In this document: one piece after another, positions 37,490-46,411 of the stretch
Numbering within the stretch: position 1 is the stretch's first letter
How the letters are laid out: the number at the start of each line of letters is the position of its first letter
NCBI RefSeq assembly: GCF_024158125.1
Contig: NZ_JAMZFT010000002.1
Coordinates: forward strand, 62,001-126,000
DNA from: Futiania mangrovi
Lineage (GTDB): Bacteria; Pseudomonadota; Alphaproteobacteria; Futianiales; Futianiaceae
Direction: 5' to 3'
DNA length: 64,000 bases
Notes under the pieces: generated by a model
Seen by the model: the letters and a program-made list of their open reading frames with translations, nothing else
What the model was told of the DNA's origin: nothing
Databases searched by the model: none
Program-made: the position numbers and the translations under genes

Positions 37490-39043
37490 TCAGGCGGCCG
37501 GAACGGGCACCGGCTGCGCGCGAACACCCTCGGGGCGCGCGCGCAGATGCCGCAGGTAGCGGGCCTCGAGCCAGCGCACGAAGAGCACAATGGCGAAGGT
37601 CAGCACGCAATAGAAGACGCCAGCCGTCAGATAGGCCTCGTAGGGCGCATAGGTCCGGCTGTTGATGATGCGCGCCACACCCAGCAGATCCTCGACCGTC
37701 ACGATGCTCGCCACCGCGCTGCCGTGGAGCATGAAGATCATCTCGTTGCCATAGGCGGGCAGGGCGCGCCGCATCGCGCTCGGCAGCAGGATGCGGCGCA
37801 GTTCCAGCGCGCGCGACATGCCGCAGGCGCGCGCCGCCTCGACCTCTCCCATCGGTGTGCGCTGGATCGCGCCGCGCAGGATCTCGGCAGTGTAGGCCGC
37901 CGTGTTGAGCGTGAAGGTGATGAGCGCACACTTCCACGCCTCGTCGATCAGCACCCAGGCCCAGCTGTCGCGCAGGGCGCTGAACTGGCTGAAGCCGTAA
38001 TAGACGACGTAAAGCTGTACCAGCAGCGGCGTGCCGCGGAACACATAGGTGAAGACCCAGACCGGCCCGTTCAGGAACGGGTTGGCCGAACAGCGCGCGA
38101 TCGACAGCGGAATGGCGAGCGCAAGGCCGAGGACGAGCGCCGCGGCCACCAGCGCGAGCGTCACGCCCGCGCCCGCGAAATACCAGGGCAGGTTGCGCCA
38201 GACGAGGCCCCAGTCGAACCCGAAGGCGAGAAACCAGACGAGCCCGGCAGAAACCAGGAAAACGAGACCGTAGCCAAGGGCGCGCAGAGCCCAGCCGAGC
38301 AGGCGCTGCAGCGCCGGCAGGTCGATGCGCGCGGCCCGGTCGAACAGCCACGCCAGCCGGTGGAAGGGCTTGATCTCCTTGCCCTCCAGCCGCTGGAGCA
38401 CGGGCGCTGTCGCCGAAGTGAAGAGCAGGTAGACCAGCGCAACCGCGATGAAGAAGAGAAACGGCTCGCGCACGGACTTCCCCGCGAGGTCCGCCCGCCG
38501 CACGATGTCGTCGAGCCCGATGACGGAGACGAGCGCCGTCGTCTTCATCAGGACGAGCCAATTGTTGGTGAGCCCCGGCAGCGCGTGGCGGATCATCTGC
38601 GGCGCGAGCACGTTGAAGAGCACCTGCGCCCGGCTCATGCCATAGGCCTCCGCCGCTTCGATCTGCCCTTTCGGTACCGCGAGGATCGCACCGCGGAACG
38701 TCTCGGTCATGTAGGCGCCGTAGATGAAGCCGATGGTCAGGACGCCCGCGATCCACGGGTTCACGTCGATGTAGTCCTCGTGCCCCAGCATCGGGGCAAC
38801 CCAGTTCACGAAGATCTGGCCGCCGAAATAGATCAGCAGCATCAGAACGAGGTCGGGGACGCCGCGGATCACGGTCGTGTAGGCCGCGGCGGTTCCGGCG
38901 GCCACGCGGGAGCGCGACAGCTTCGCCAGTGCGCCCGAAAGCCCCAGCATCAGGGCGATCGCCACGGAAGCGAGGGCCACGGTCACCGTGGTCCAGGCGC
39001 CTTCGAGCAGGCTCGGCCAGTATCCGTAGAGATCGAACGGCAC
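37490..39043 (-). CDS. fused HisQ-HisM type ABC permease for basic amino acids
   Basis: This single 517-residue polypeptide contains two complete amino-acid permease domains. The first (about 1-215, HisQ-like) has its EAA loop at 129-149 (EAAEAYGMSRAQVLFNVLAP) and the second (about 255-517, HisM-like) at 400-420 (EVEAARACGMSRALELRRIL). They are joined by a cytosolic linker and an extra helix (220-275). In most bacteria these are separate HisQ and HisM proteins of about 230 residues each. The GTG at 39043 is the chosen start because GGAGG lies 8 bases before it and the conserved sequence starts at once. With the ATPase and binding protein just upstream it forms an importer for lysine, arginine, ornithine or histidine. 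Confidence 0.9.
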   Translation of the reverse strand: MPFDLYGYWPSLLEGAWTTVTVALASVAIALMLGLSGALAKLSRSRVAAGTAAAYTTVIRGVPDLVLMLLIYFGGQIFVNWVAPMLGHEDYIDVNPWIAGVLTIGFIYGAYMTETFRGAILAVPKGQIEAAEAYGMSRAQVLFNVLAPQMIRHALPGLTNNWLVLMKTTALVSVIGLDDIVRRADLAGKSVREPFLFFIAVALVYLLFTSATAPVLQRLEGKEIKPFHRLAWLFDRAARIDLPALQRLLGWALRALGYGLVFLVSAGLVWFLAFGFDWGLVWRNLPWYFAGAGVTLALVAAALVLGLALAIPLSIARCSANPFLNGPVWVFTYVFRGTPLLVQLYVVYYGFSQFSALRDSWAWVLIDEAWKCALITFTLNTAAYTAEILRGAIQRTPMGEVEAARACGMSRALELRRILLPSAMRRALPAYGNEMIFMLHGSAVASIVTVEDLLGVARIINSRTYAPYEAYLTAGVFYCVLTFAIVLFVRWLEARYLRHLRARPEGVRAQPVPVPAA

Positions 39044-39090
39044 GCGCGTTGCCTCCCCCCGTTTCCTGCGGTTCCTTGCCCCTGAACGGC

Positions 39091-39123
39091 CACGGCCCCC
39101 GGACCTTCCGGTCGGGGGCCGTG
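39091..39123. terminator. hairpin between binding-protein and permease genes
   Basis: CACGGCCCCC pairs with GGGGGCCGTG, and inner GGACC pairs with GGTC around TTCC. The hairpin lies 29 bases past the binding-protein stop and has no T run. Such hairpins usually shield the upstream message from 3' decay, so more binding protein than permease is made. That function is inferred. Confidence 0.6.
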
Positions 39124-39151
39124 TCACCCGTCAGTCGACCCGCATCGGACC

Positions 39152-39928
39152 TCAGCCGCCGTAGACGTCGAAGTCGAAATACTTGTCGTTGATCCGCTGA
39201 TAGGTGCCGTTTGCGCGCACCTTGTCGATCGCGGTGTTGAAGCACCGGCGCAGGCGGTCGTCGCCCTTGCGGATCGCGATCCCCGCGCCTTCGCCGAACC
39301 ACTTCGGATCGGTGAGCGAGGGGCCGATGAACTCGAACTCCTCGCCGCCCGGCTGCTTGAGGAAGCCGTCCGAGGCCGCGACGGAATCCTGCAGCGCCAT
39401 GTCGATGCGCCCGGCCTTGAGGTCGAGGTAGACCTCGTCCTGCGTGCCATAGCGCACGATGTCGGCGTCCGGATAATTGTCGCTGATGTAGTTGTCGTGG
39501 ATGGTCGCGCGCTGAACGCCGATCTTCTTGCCCTTCAGCCCCTCCGCCGAGATCTCGAAACCCGCACCCTTGCGGGCGATGAAGCGGGCCGGCGTCTGGT
39601 AGTACTTGTCGGTGAAGTCGACCTTCTGCCTGCGCTCCTCCGTGATCGACATGGAGGCGATGATCGCGTCGTACTTGCGCGCGATCAGCCCGGGAATGAT
39701 GCCGTCCCAGTCCTGCTGCACAAGCGTGCATTCCGCCGCCATCGTCTGGCACAGCGCCAGCGCCATGTCGATGTCGAAGCCGGTCAGCCGCCCCTCGGGC
39801 GTCACTTCGGAGAAGGGCGGATAAGCGCCTTCGACGCCGATCCGGACTTTCGCCGGGCAATCCTGCGCCACCGCGGGCGTCACGGCCATGGCGAGCGCGA
39901 CGCCGAGACCTGCAATGAGTTTCTTCAC
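39152..39928 (-). CDS. basic amino acid ABC transporter, periplasmic binding protein
   Basis: This 258-residue solute-binding protein (SBP_bac_3, HisJ/ArgT type) has a signal peptide (KKLIAGLGVALAMAVTPAVA). RIGVEGAYPPFSEV and GRLTGFDIDMALALC are the first ligand-binding strands, and MSITEERRQKVDFTDKYY is the family signature. The start is a GTG preceded by GGGAGACGAA. Lys/Arg/ornithine/His is the usual ligand range; the exact one cannot be read. It sits between the ATPase and the fused permease. Confidence 0.94.
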   Translation of the reverse strand: MKKLIAGLGVALAMAVTPAVAQDCPAKVRIGVEGAYPPFSEVTPEGRLTGFDIDMALALCQTMAAECTLVQQDWDGIIPGLIARKYDAIIASMSITEERRQKVDFTDKYYQTPARFIARKGAGFEISAEGLKGKKIGVQRATIHDNYISDNYPDADIVRYGTQDEVYLDLKAGRIDMALQDSVAASDGFLKQPGGEEFEFIGPSLTDPKWFGEGAGIAIRKGDDRLRRCFNTAIDKVRANGTYQRINDKYFDFDVYGG

Positions 39929-39969
39929 ACTTCGTCTCCCTGTCCTGTGCGTGCCTTTTCCGGGCCGGC

Positions 39970-40776
39970 CTAGCGCCCGCCGATGAACTGGCGGAAGCGT
40001 TCCGACGCCGGGGTATCGAACACCTCCGAAGGCGTTCCCTGCTCCAGCACGCGGCCTTCGTGTAGAAAGACTACCCCGGTCGAAACATCCCGCGCAAAGC
40101 CCATTTCATGGGTCACGACGAGCATGGTGCGCCCTTCCTCCGCGAGGTCGCGCATCACCTTCAGCACCTCGCCCACGAGTTCCGGATCGAGCGCCGACGT
40201 CGGCTCGTCGAACAGCATCACGTCGGGCTCCATCGCCAGCGCGCGGGCGATCGCGACGCGCTGCTGCTGACCGCCGGACAGCATCGCGGGATAGTGATCC
40301 TCGCGCCCCGTCACGCCGACCTTGGCGAGCAGCGCGCGCGCCCGTTCCACGGCCTCGCGCCGCGGCACCCCGAGAACGTGGACGGGCGCCTCGATCACGT
40401 TCTCCAGCGCCGTCATGTGGGACCAGAGGTTGAATTGCTGGAACACCATGGCCAGGCGCGTGCGCAACCGCTCCACCTGGCGGCGGTCGGCAGGCTCGGC
40501 CCGGCCGTCGCGGACCGTCATGGCGATCTCCTCGCCACCCACGACCACACGGCCCTTGTCCGGCGGTTCCAGCATGTTGATGCAGCGCAGCAGCGTCGAC
40601 TTACCCGACCCGCTCGACCCCAGGATGGAGATGACGTCGTGCCGGCGCGCCGACACCGTGACGCCCTTCAGCACCTCGAGGTTTCCGAAAGACTTGTGGA
40701 TGTCCTCCGCGAGCAGCGCAACCTCGTGCGCGCCCTGTCCGGCAACGCTGCCGCCGTCGGTGTCGGTCTGGGTCAC
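39970..40776 (-). CDS. amino acid ABC transporter ATP-binding protein (HisP/GlnQ type)
   Basis: This 268-residue ATPase has Walker [10 protein letters not shown] (53-61), signature LSGGQQQR and Walker [16 protein letters not shown]. The 20-residue insertion around [20 protein letters not shown] is typical of HisP-group proteins. The GTG at 40776, 8 bases after GGGAGAGG, is preferred; no ATG fits. It is the first gene of the transporter operon, and all three genes use GTG starts. Confidence 0.94.
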   Translation of the reverse strand: MTQTDTDGGSVAGQGAHEVALLAEDIHKSFGNLEVLKGVTVSARRHDVISILGSSGSGKSTLLRCINMLEPPDKGRVVVGGEEIAMTVRDGRAEPADRRQVERLRTRLAMVFQQFNLWSHMTALENVIEAPVHVLGVPRREAVERARALLAKVGVTGREDHYPAMLSGGQQQRVAIARALAMEPDVMLFDEPTSALDPELVGEVLKVMRDLAEEGRTMLVVTHEMGFARDVSTGVVFLHEGRVLEQGTPSEVFDTPASERFRQFIGGR

Positions 40777-40885
40777 GCCGATCCGCCTCTCCCTGTCGCC
40801 GGGCCATCGGGGCCATGCACACGCCGCAATGGAATATGAGACGGAAAGCGGGGCTGCATGCAACCCCCGCAGCCGCCCACCCGCA

Positions 40886-41659
40886 TCAGAAGCGCTGCCA
40901 GAGCCCGAGAAAGAGGAAGGCCGTCTCCTCGCCTGCGCCGAGGTCGCGTTCCACACGCAGACCGCTTTCGAGCGCCGTACCGCCGCCGATCTCCCGAACG
41001 GCGGACCCTTCGAGACTGCGGACACCCCCGCCAGACGCGCCTTGCGTGAGCCCGCCACGGGCATAGACGAGCCAGCGTGCAGCCCGGAACCCCGCCGTAA
41101 AGGAGATCGCCCCCTCCGCATCTCCGCCCGCGAAGCGGTGAAGATACCCGGCCTCGGCCACCGCGAAGGCGTCGGCGCCCGCGACCGGATGCCCGATCCC
41201 GGCGAGCAGGGCGGCACCCGCCTCCCAGGCCCGCGGCGCACGGGCTGGCGCGCCGGACAGCCTTCCGGTCGGCAGACCGGCGCGTACCTCGACAGAGACG
41301 ATCCAGCCACCCTGCCCGGCCGTGCCCTCCGCCAGGCGCGCCCGGACGAACGGGGCGACCTCCTGCAGATGGATGCCCGATCCGCCGCCGGCCCGCACCG
41401 TCCGGTCGGCCCGGGCGGACGCGCCGACCGTCACAGTCTGCCGCCAACCGTAGGCTGCGTAGCCCGTCAGCACGGCACGGCTCTCGCGCCCGGTCGCGGC
41501 GTCCGCCCGCTCCGCCCCGAGGCGCACGATGGCCAACCCCTCGCCCTGCTTCTGCGTCCATGCGGCCACGGCGCTGCCGGGAAGCAGAACGCCAACCGCC
41601 AGCGCGACCGCAACCGTCCGCGCCAGCACGGCATACGATCGCGTTCCGCTTATGTTCAT
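40886..41659 (-). CDS. putative outer-membrane beta-barrel protein
   Basis: This 257-residue protein has a signal peptide (residues 1-33, ending GSAVAAW). Alternating short amphipathic strands ([21 protein letters not shown], shown in part as [16 protein letters not shown]) follow, and it ends in Phe (LGLWQRF), as outer membrane barrels do. GGAGGGGG lies 6 bases before the ATG. Its family is unknown to me. It is divergent from the GT2 gene with 115 bases between, so both may serve the envelope. Confidence 0.72.
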   Translation of the reverse strand: MNISGTRSYAVLARTVAVALAVGVLLPGSAVAAWTQKQGEGLAIVRLGAERADAATGRESRAVLTGYAAYGWRQTVTVGASARADRTVRAGGGSGIHLQEVAPFVRARLAEGTAGQGGWIVSVEVRAGLPTGRLSGAPARAPRAWEAGAALLAGIGHPVAGADAFAVAEAGYLHRFAGGDAEGAISFTAGFRAARWLVYARGGLTQGASGGGVRSLEGSAVREIGGGTALESGLRVERDLGAGEETAFLFLGLWQRF

Positions 41660-41774
41660 GCATCCCCCTCCGTGCACATACGAGTGTATGCAAGCAAAAG
41701 CTGATTGAATAGTCTTTGCATCAACCAAGAGATGCAGGCTGGCGACAGGCACGCGACGGGGGAGCGCTGTCCGC

Positions 41775-43334
41775 ATGGGGCGGCCGGAGAACTTCACGCT
41801 GAACGGGAAAGCGGGCGCGAACGTGCACGCCGGGTCGGGCTTTGCCGAGGCCCCGGCGCGCTTTGCGCACGGTCCCTCCGACGGTGCGGGTGCGATCACG
41901 CATGACCCCGCCTCGCCGAGCTTCGCCGATGGCCTGAGCCGCCGCCAGGTCGCATGGGCGCGCGTGGCAGCCTGCGGGCTTGCGCTTCTCGTGATGGCCG
42001 ATCCGGCGGCGGCGGGGCTGGTGCTGCTGGCCGTGCTATCGGTCTTCTTCCTGGCGCTTGTGCTCCTGCGCCTTGTGCTGATGAGCCTGCCCGCACTGAT
42101 GCGCGAGGGCCTGGTGCTCGCGCCCGAAGTGTGGCGGGCACGGGTCCGCGACTGGCCGGTTTACACGGTCATGGTCGCGCTGCACCGGGAGGCGGAGGTG
42201 CTGCCGATCCTTGTCGATGCGCTGGCCCGGCTCGACTATCCCGGCGACCGGCTGGACGTGAAGCTGATCCTCGAGGAGACAGATCCGGAGACGCTGGCCG
42301 CCGCGCTTGCCCTGCCCTTGCCGCGCCACTTCGAGATCGTGATCGTCCCGGACGGCGCACCGCGAACGAAGCCGCGCGCGCTCAACCATGCGCTGCCGCG
42401 GGCGCGGGGTGAGTATGTGGTGATATACGATGCGGAGGACCGGCCCGACCCGGACCAGCTGAAGAAGGCCGTGCTGGGCTTCGAGGCCGCGCCGGCCGAC
42501 ACCGCCTGCCTTCAGGCGCGGCTTGCCTATTTCAACGCGGGCGAGAACTGGCTGACGCGCATGTTCGCGATCGAGTACGCGGTCTGGTTCGAGATCCTGC
42601 TGCCGGGCCTCGCCGCGCTGCGGCTGCCGGTGCCCCTCGGCGGCACCTCGATCCATTTCCGCACGGACGTGCTGCGCAGCTTGGGCGCGTGGGACGCCTG
42701 GAACGTGACGGAGGACGCCGATCTCGGCCTGCGTCTCGCCCGGCGCGGCTGGCGCTGCCGGATGCTGGAGTCGACGACGCTGGAGGAGGCGAACTGCCGC
42801 GCGGGCAACTGGATCCGCCAGCGGTCGCGCTGGCTCAAGGGCTATGCCCAGACCTGGTTCGCGCACATGCGGATGCCGGGGGAGTTGCGCCGCGACCTGG
42901 GCTGGCGCGGGTTCCTCGGCGTGCAGGTGATCTTCGCGGGCGCAGTGATCGGCGCGCTGGCCCACCCGGTGCTGTGGGCGCTCTACCTCGTCTGGGCGGC
43001 GACCGGAACGGGCCGTTTCGACCCGCTGTTCCCGGCGGAGCTTGCGGCCGTCAACACCGGGCTCCTGATCCTCGGCAGCGGCGTCGTGATCCTCTCGGGC
43101 ATGATCGCGGTCGCGCGGCGCGACGTGGGATGGCTCGTTCCCTGGTGCCCGCTGCTGCTGTTCTACTGGCCGCTGGCGTCGCTGGCGGCGTGGAAGGCCG
43201 TCTGGCAGCTTGTCCACCGGCCGAGCTATTGGGAGAAGACGGCGCACGGCCTCAGCCGGGAGACGGAGGCCGCACGCGACGGCGCGCTGGCGCGGCTGGG
43301 GCCCTCACGGCAGGTGTCGGGGGTGCCGCGATGA
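41775..43334 (+). CDS. family 2 glycosyltransferase, processive membrane type
   Basis: This 519-residue inner-membrane glycosyltransferase of the cellulose/hyaluronan synthase-like GT2 group has two helices at about 63-107. The catalytic domain follows, with DAED (219-222) for UDP-sugar and metal, TED (312-314) for the catalytic base and QRSRW (349-353) for the glucan-binding tunnel. Two to four more helices follow. It lacks a PilZ domain. The sugar and product are unknown; an exopolysaccharide or glycolipid is likely. The next membrane protein gene overlaps its stop as ATGA. Confidence 0.9.
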   Translation: MGRPENFTLNGKAGANVHAGSGFAEAPARFAHGPSDGAGAITHDPASPSFADGLSRRQVAWARVAACGLALLVMADPAAAGLVLLAVLSVFFLALVLLRLVLMSLPALMREGLVLAPEVWRARVRDWPVYTVMVALHREAEVLPILVDALARLDYPGDRLDVKLILEETDPETLAAALALPLPRHFEIVIVPDGAPRTKPRALNHALPRARGEYVVIYDAEDRPDPDQLKKAVLGFEAAPADTACLQARLAYFNAGENWLTRMFAIEYAVWFEILLPGLAALRLPVPLGGTSIHFRTDVLRSLGAWDAWNVTEDADLGLRLARRGWRCRMLESTTLEEANCRAGNWIRQRSRWLKGYAQTWFAHMRMPGELRRDLGWRGFLGVQVIFAGAVIGALAHPVLWALYLVWAATGTGRFDPLFPAELAAVNTGLLILGSGVVILSGMIAVARRDVGWLVPWCPLLLFYWPLASLAAWKAVWQLVHRPSYWEKTAHGLSRETEAARDGALARLGPSRQVSGVPR

Positions 43335-44275
43335 TGGCGGGACGGCTGCGGACACCGGCGGCAGGCGTCTGGCTGGCATTGGGCGCGGGTGCATGGCTCG
43401 GGGCGGGCCTCGCGGCGCTGATCGCCGCAGGATCGCTTCCTGCTGCGGACGTCGCGGCGCTCGGCCGCGCGGGGGCGGCCCCGCTGGCGGCGCGATGGGA
43501 GACGCTGCTGCCCGTCGTCCTCTGGCTGATGCTGGCCTGGCAGGTGCTGGCGGCGTCCGGGCGGCCGCTGTGGCATGGCGCAGCGCTGATGGCGCTCGTG
43601 ACGCTCAACCCGGTGCTGCTCTATGGCGGGCTCGGCACGCCGGGCGGAGCATGGACGATGCTCGCCACGCTTCTGCTGCTCGACGGGCTCGCGCGGCTGG
43701 ACCGCGACGAAGGACAGGCGGGCTGGCTGTTGGTGGCAGGGGGTGCGGCGTTGCTGCCGCCTGCGGGACCGGCGGGGCTGGCGCTTGGCCTCGCGCTGCT
43801 CCCCGCAGCGTTGCTCGCCGGCCATCGGGGACCAGGGGTGCCTGCCGCACTCGCCCTCCTGACGGTCCCGATGGCAACGACGGCACTGTTCGTCGGCTAT
43901 GGCGCCTGGGTGACGGAGGCAGGCGGCGTCGACCCGGCGCTTGCCGGGCGGCTCTGGCTACCGCCCCTTCCCGCGCCGGAGACAGCGATGGCCGCGGGAG
44001 CCGGAGCACTTGCCGCGGCGCCAGTCGTCCCAGTGGCGATGCTGCTGCGCGGACGCGATCTGCCGCGCCTGGCGCTTTTAGCACCGTTTGCAGCGGTGAT
44101 CTGGGCGTCGGACGGCGGTGCGGAGACGCTGGCGGCGGCATTCGGCGCGCTGGCGAGTGCCAGCGTCGCGGCGCTTGCAGCGGACGAGCGGACGCGGTTC
44201 GGCGCGCTTCTCACGACGGGCGCATGCGTCGCCGGCACGGCGGTCGCGTGGACGGTGGTCCTGAGGGGCATGTGA
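43331..44275 (+). CDS. polytopic membrane protein coupled to the GT2 gene
   Basis: This 314-residue protein is almost wholly made of Ala/Leu/Gly-rich helices, about nine in number, with short loops (GGLGTPGGAW, RLDRDEGQAGW). I do not recognise the family. The layout recalls the integral part of a lipid-linked sugar flippase or mannosyltransferase but lacks visible catalytic motifs. It starts within the GT2 stop (ATGATG, so 43331 or 43334), which suggests it works with that enzyme. tRNA-Gly follows 6 bases later on the other strand. Confidence 0.75.
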   Translation: MMAGRLRTPAAGVWLALGAGAWLGAGLAALIAAGSLPAADVAALGRAGAAPLAARWETLLPVVLWLMLAWQVLAASGRPLWHGAALMALVTLNPVLLYGGLGTPGGAWTMLATLLLLDGLARLDRDEGQAGWLLVAGGAALLPPAGPAGLALGLALLPAALLAGHRGPGVPAALALLTVPMATTALFVGYGAWVTEAGGVDPALAGRLWLPPLPAPETAMAAGAGALAAAPVVPVAMLLRGRDLPRLALLAPFAAVIWASDGGAETLAAAFGALASASVAALAADERTRFGALLTTGACVAGTAVAWTVVLRGM

Positions 44276-44281
44276 AGAAAA

Positions 44282-44355
44282 TGGAGCGGGTGAAGGGAAT
44301 CGAACCCTCGTCGTCAGCTTGGGAAGCTGCTGCTCTACCATTGAGCTACACCCGC
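44282..44355 (-). tRNA. tRNA-Gly (anticodon CCC)
   Basis: This 74-base cloverleaf has acceptor GCGGGTG/CACCCGC, D arm GCTCAATGGTAGAGC, anticodon loop TTCCCAA (CCC at 34-36), T loop TTCGATT and an encoded TCCA end. The anticodon stem has four paired bases plus a G-A mismatch at its outer end. It reads GGG codons, which suits this GC-rich genome. Confidence 0.95.
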
Positions 44356-44440
44356 GCGCGGCTGACGATCTAGCACAGGGCGCGGCGCGTTTCCATAGGC
44401 TGCGCGCGGCCCTTGCGCCCCCGCGACGCGGACAAAAATC

Positions 44441-44469
44441 TTGACGCTCGTCCGGGCGGGGTCTATCCC
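44441..44469 (+). promoter_or_regulatory. sigma-70 type promoter for metZ
   Basis: TTGACG (44441-44446) and TATCCC (44464-44469) are 17 bases apart. Transcription would begin about 44477, which is the very start of the SAM-II aptamer. Confidence 0.65.
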
Positions 44470-44475
44470 CGCGCC

Positions 44476-44540
44476 TCACGTGGCGATTTGTGCCGACCGG
44501 CTTGCGGCCACGGAAAAAACTCGCGCTAAAAGGTCGGGCC
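44476..44540 (+). ncRNA. SAM-II riboswitch in the metZ leader
   Basis: SAM-II aptamers are small H-type pseudoknots, common in alphaproteobacteria before methionine genes, that bind S-adenosylmethionine and lower expression. P1 forms from CGTGGC (44479-44484) and GCCACG (44507-44512). The conserved GATTTG follows P1, CGGCTTGC occupies the loop, and GCTAAAAGG (44525-44533) is the 3' element that makes the second helix and triplexes. The AAAGG would be hidden when ligand binds. However, metZ starts 84 bases further on with its own GAAGGA site, so the means of control is not the simple masking of the gene's own site. Confidence 0.92.
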
Positions 44541-44616
44541 CGCGGGACATACCGACGTCACGTCATCCCCCGGCCGCCCCCCGGTCGGCGCAGGACGTTC
44601 GAAGGACCCGCCAGCC

Positions 44617-45837
44617 ATGCCGCACGACAGCACCACGCCGAAGACCCTGACCGCGACGCGCGACGCCCGCGCGCTGCATCCCCGCACCCGCATGGTGCAC
44701 GGCGGGACGCTGCGCAGCGCCTTCGGCGAGACGTCGGAGGCGATGTTCGTCACCTCTGGCTATGTGTACGCGAGCGCCGAGGAGGCGGAGGCGCGCTTCA
44801 AGGGGGAGGCGGACGGCTTCATCTACTCCCGCTTCTCCAACCCGACCGTCGCGATGTTCGAGCAGCGGCTGGCCCAGATCGAGGGCGCGGAGGCCTGCAC
44901 CGCGACGGCGAGCGGCATGTCCGCCGTCACAGCCGCGCTGATGTGCCAACTGTCGGCGGGCGACCACATCGTCGCGGCGCGCGCGCTGTTCGGGTCGTGC
45001 CTCTACGTGTGCGAGACGCTGCTGCCGCGCATGGGGGTCGCCTGCACGCTGGTCGACGGGCGCGACACGCAAGCCTGGGCCCGCGCCGTGCGGCCGGAGA
45101 CGAAGGTGTTCTTCCTGGAGACGCCCTCCAATCCCGGGCTGGAGATCGTCGACCTGAAGGCCGTCTGCGACATCGCGCACGCCGCTGGCGCCCGCGTGGT
45201 CGTCGACAATGTGTTCGCGACCCCGGTGCTGCAGCGGCCGATGGAGCAAGGCGCGGACGTGGTCGTCTATTCGGCGACAAAGCACATCGACGGGCAGGGG
45301 CGCTGCCTGGGCGGAGCGGTCCTGTCGTCGGAAGCATTCCGCAAGGACTACCTCGAAACCTTCTGCCGCCACACCGGCCCGGCGATGAGCCCGTTCAACG
45401 CCTGGGTCCTGCTGAAGGGGCTGGAGACGCTGTCGCTCAGGGTCGAGGCGCAGTGCGCCGCGGCGTCGAGGATCGCCGATGCGCTGGCCGCGCATTCCAA
45501 CGTCGCCCGCGTGCTCTATCCGGGCCGCGCCGACCACCCGCAGCACGACCTCGCCAGCCGGCAGATGGCGGCGGGCGGCACGCTCGTCACCTTCGACGTG
45601 AGGGGCGGGAAGCGGGAAGCGTTCGCAGCGCTCAACCGGCTGGGCATCGTGTCGATCAGCAACAATCTGGGCGACGCGAAATCGCTGATCACGCACCCCG
45701 CGACGACGACGCACCAGCGGCTCACGCCGGAGGCGCGCGCGGAACTGGGCATCACGGACGCAACCTTGCGCCTCTCGGTGGGGCTGGAGGACGCCGGCGA
45801 CCTTATCGCCGATCTTACCGCGGCGCTGGAAGGCTGA
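44617..45837 (+). CDS. metZ: O-succinylhomoserine sulfhydrylase
   Basis: This PLP enzyme makes homocysteine from O-succinyl- (or acetyl-) homoserine and sulfide in methionine synthesis. It has 406 residues, the Cys/Met metabolism PLP family length. RSFAYSRFSNP-type region YSRFSNPTVAMFEQRLAQIE binds cofactor phosphate, and the Schiff-base lysine is K222 in YSATKHIDGQG. The reading METZ rather than MetB/MetC rests on the TSGYVYASAEEA start and on the SAM-II leader. The ATG at 44617 follows GAAGGA by 10 bases; no other in-frame start exists downstream of the aptamer. Confidence 0.94.
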   Translation: MPHDSTTPKTLTATRDARALHPRTRMVHGGTLRSAFGETSEAMFVTSGYVYASAEEAEARFKGEADGFIYSRFSNPTVAMFEQRLAQIEGAEACTATASGMSAVTAALMCQLSAGDHIVAARALFGSCLYVCETLLPRMGVACTLVDGRDTQAWARAVRPETKVFFLETPSNPGLEIVDLKAVCDIAHAAGARVVVDNVFATPVLQRPMEQGADVVVYSATKHIDGQGRCLGGAVLSSEAFRKDYLETFCRHTGPAMSPFNAWVLLKGLETLSLRVEAQCAAASRIADALAAHSNVARVLYPGRADHPQHDLASRQMAAGGTLVTFDVRGGKREAFAALNRLGIVSISNNLGDAKSLITHPATTTHQRLTPEARAELGITDATLRLSVGLEDAGDLIADLTAALEG

Positions 45838-45916
45838 GGATCGGGCCGAAACACTCGACTCGGGGCTGCGATAGCCTATCTTGAATATCTTCGTGGCTGG
45901 GGACGCAGGGGCATCC

Positions 45917-46309
45917 ATGTATCGTGCCGTGACCGACGGGATCGCCGTAGAGGTGGACGCCTTCTACCTCGACCATGAATCGAGCCCGCAGGAGAGCTAT
46001 CACGTCTGGGCCTACACCGTCCGGATCACCAACAGGACGACGGGACCGGTGCGGCTGCGCGCGCGGCACTGGATCATCACCGACGGACACGGCCGCCGCC
46101 AGGACGTGAAGGGCGCGGGCGTCGTGGGCGAGCAGCCGGTGATCGCGCCGGGCGAGACCTTCGAGTATTCGAGCGGCACCCCGCTTTCCACGCCGTCGGG
46201 CATCATGACAGGCAGCTATCGGATGGAAAGCGCCGGCGGGGAGATGTTCGACATCGCCATCCCCGTCTTTTCGCTCGACTCGCCAGCCGCGCGCCGGGTG
46301 GTCAACTGA
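45917..46309 (+). CDS. apaG: ApaG domain protein
   Basis: This 130-residue immunoglobulin-like beta protein of the ApaG family begins MYRAVTDGIAVEVDAFYLDHE. It carries YTVRITN, RHWIITDG, VVGEQPVIAPGETFEYSSG and GSYRM, the family marks. ApaG mutants in enterobacteria affect cobalt resistance and magnesium efflux; the molecular role is unclear. An in-frame TTG at 45881 would add 12 residues not seen in the family. It follows metZ by 79 bases and may share its transcript. Confidence 0.92.
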   Translation: MYRAVTDGIAVEVDAFYLDHESSPQESYHVWAYTVRITNRTTGPVRLRARHWIITDGHGRRQDVKGAGVVGEQPVIAPGETFEYSSGTPLSTPSGIMTGSYRMESAGGEMFDIAIPVFSLDSPAARRVVN

Positions 46310-46411
46310 GATCAGGCCAAAGGGTGAACCACGGCGGGCAAGAAGGCGTATACTGAGCGTTCAGAGAGGGCCGCCGCGGCCCTCGCCCCAGGGTTCCGAA
46401 GGAGTTTTTCC

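Noticed and set aside
45881-45916. Longer ApaG start at a TTG
   Set aside because: The extra residues are not part of the family, and an ATG fits the conserved start.
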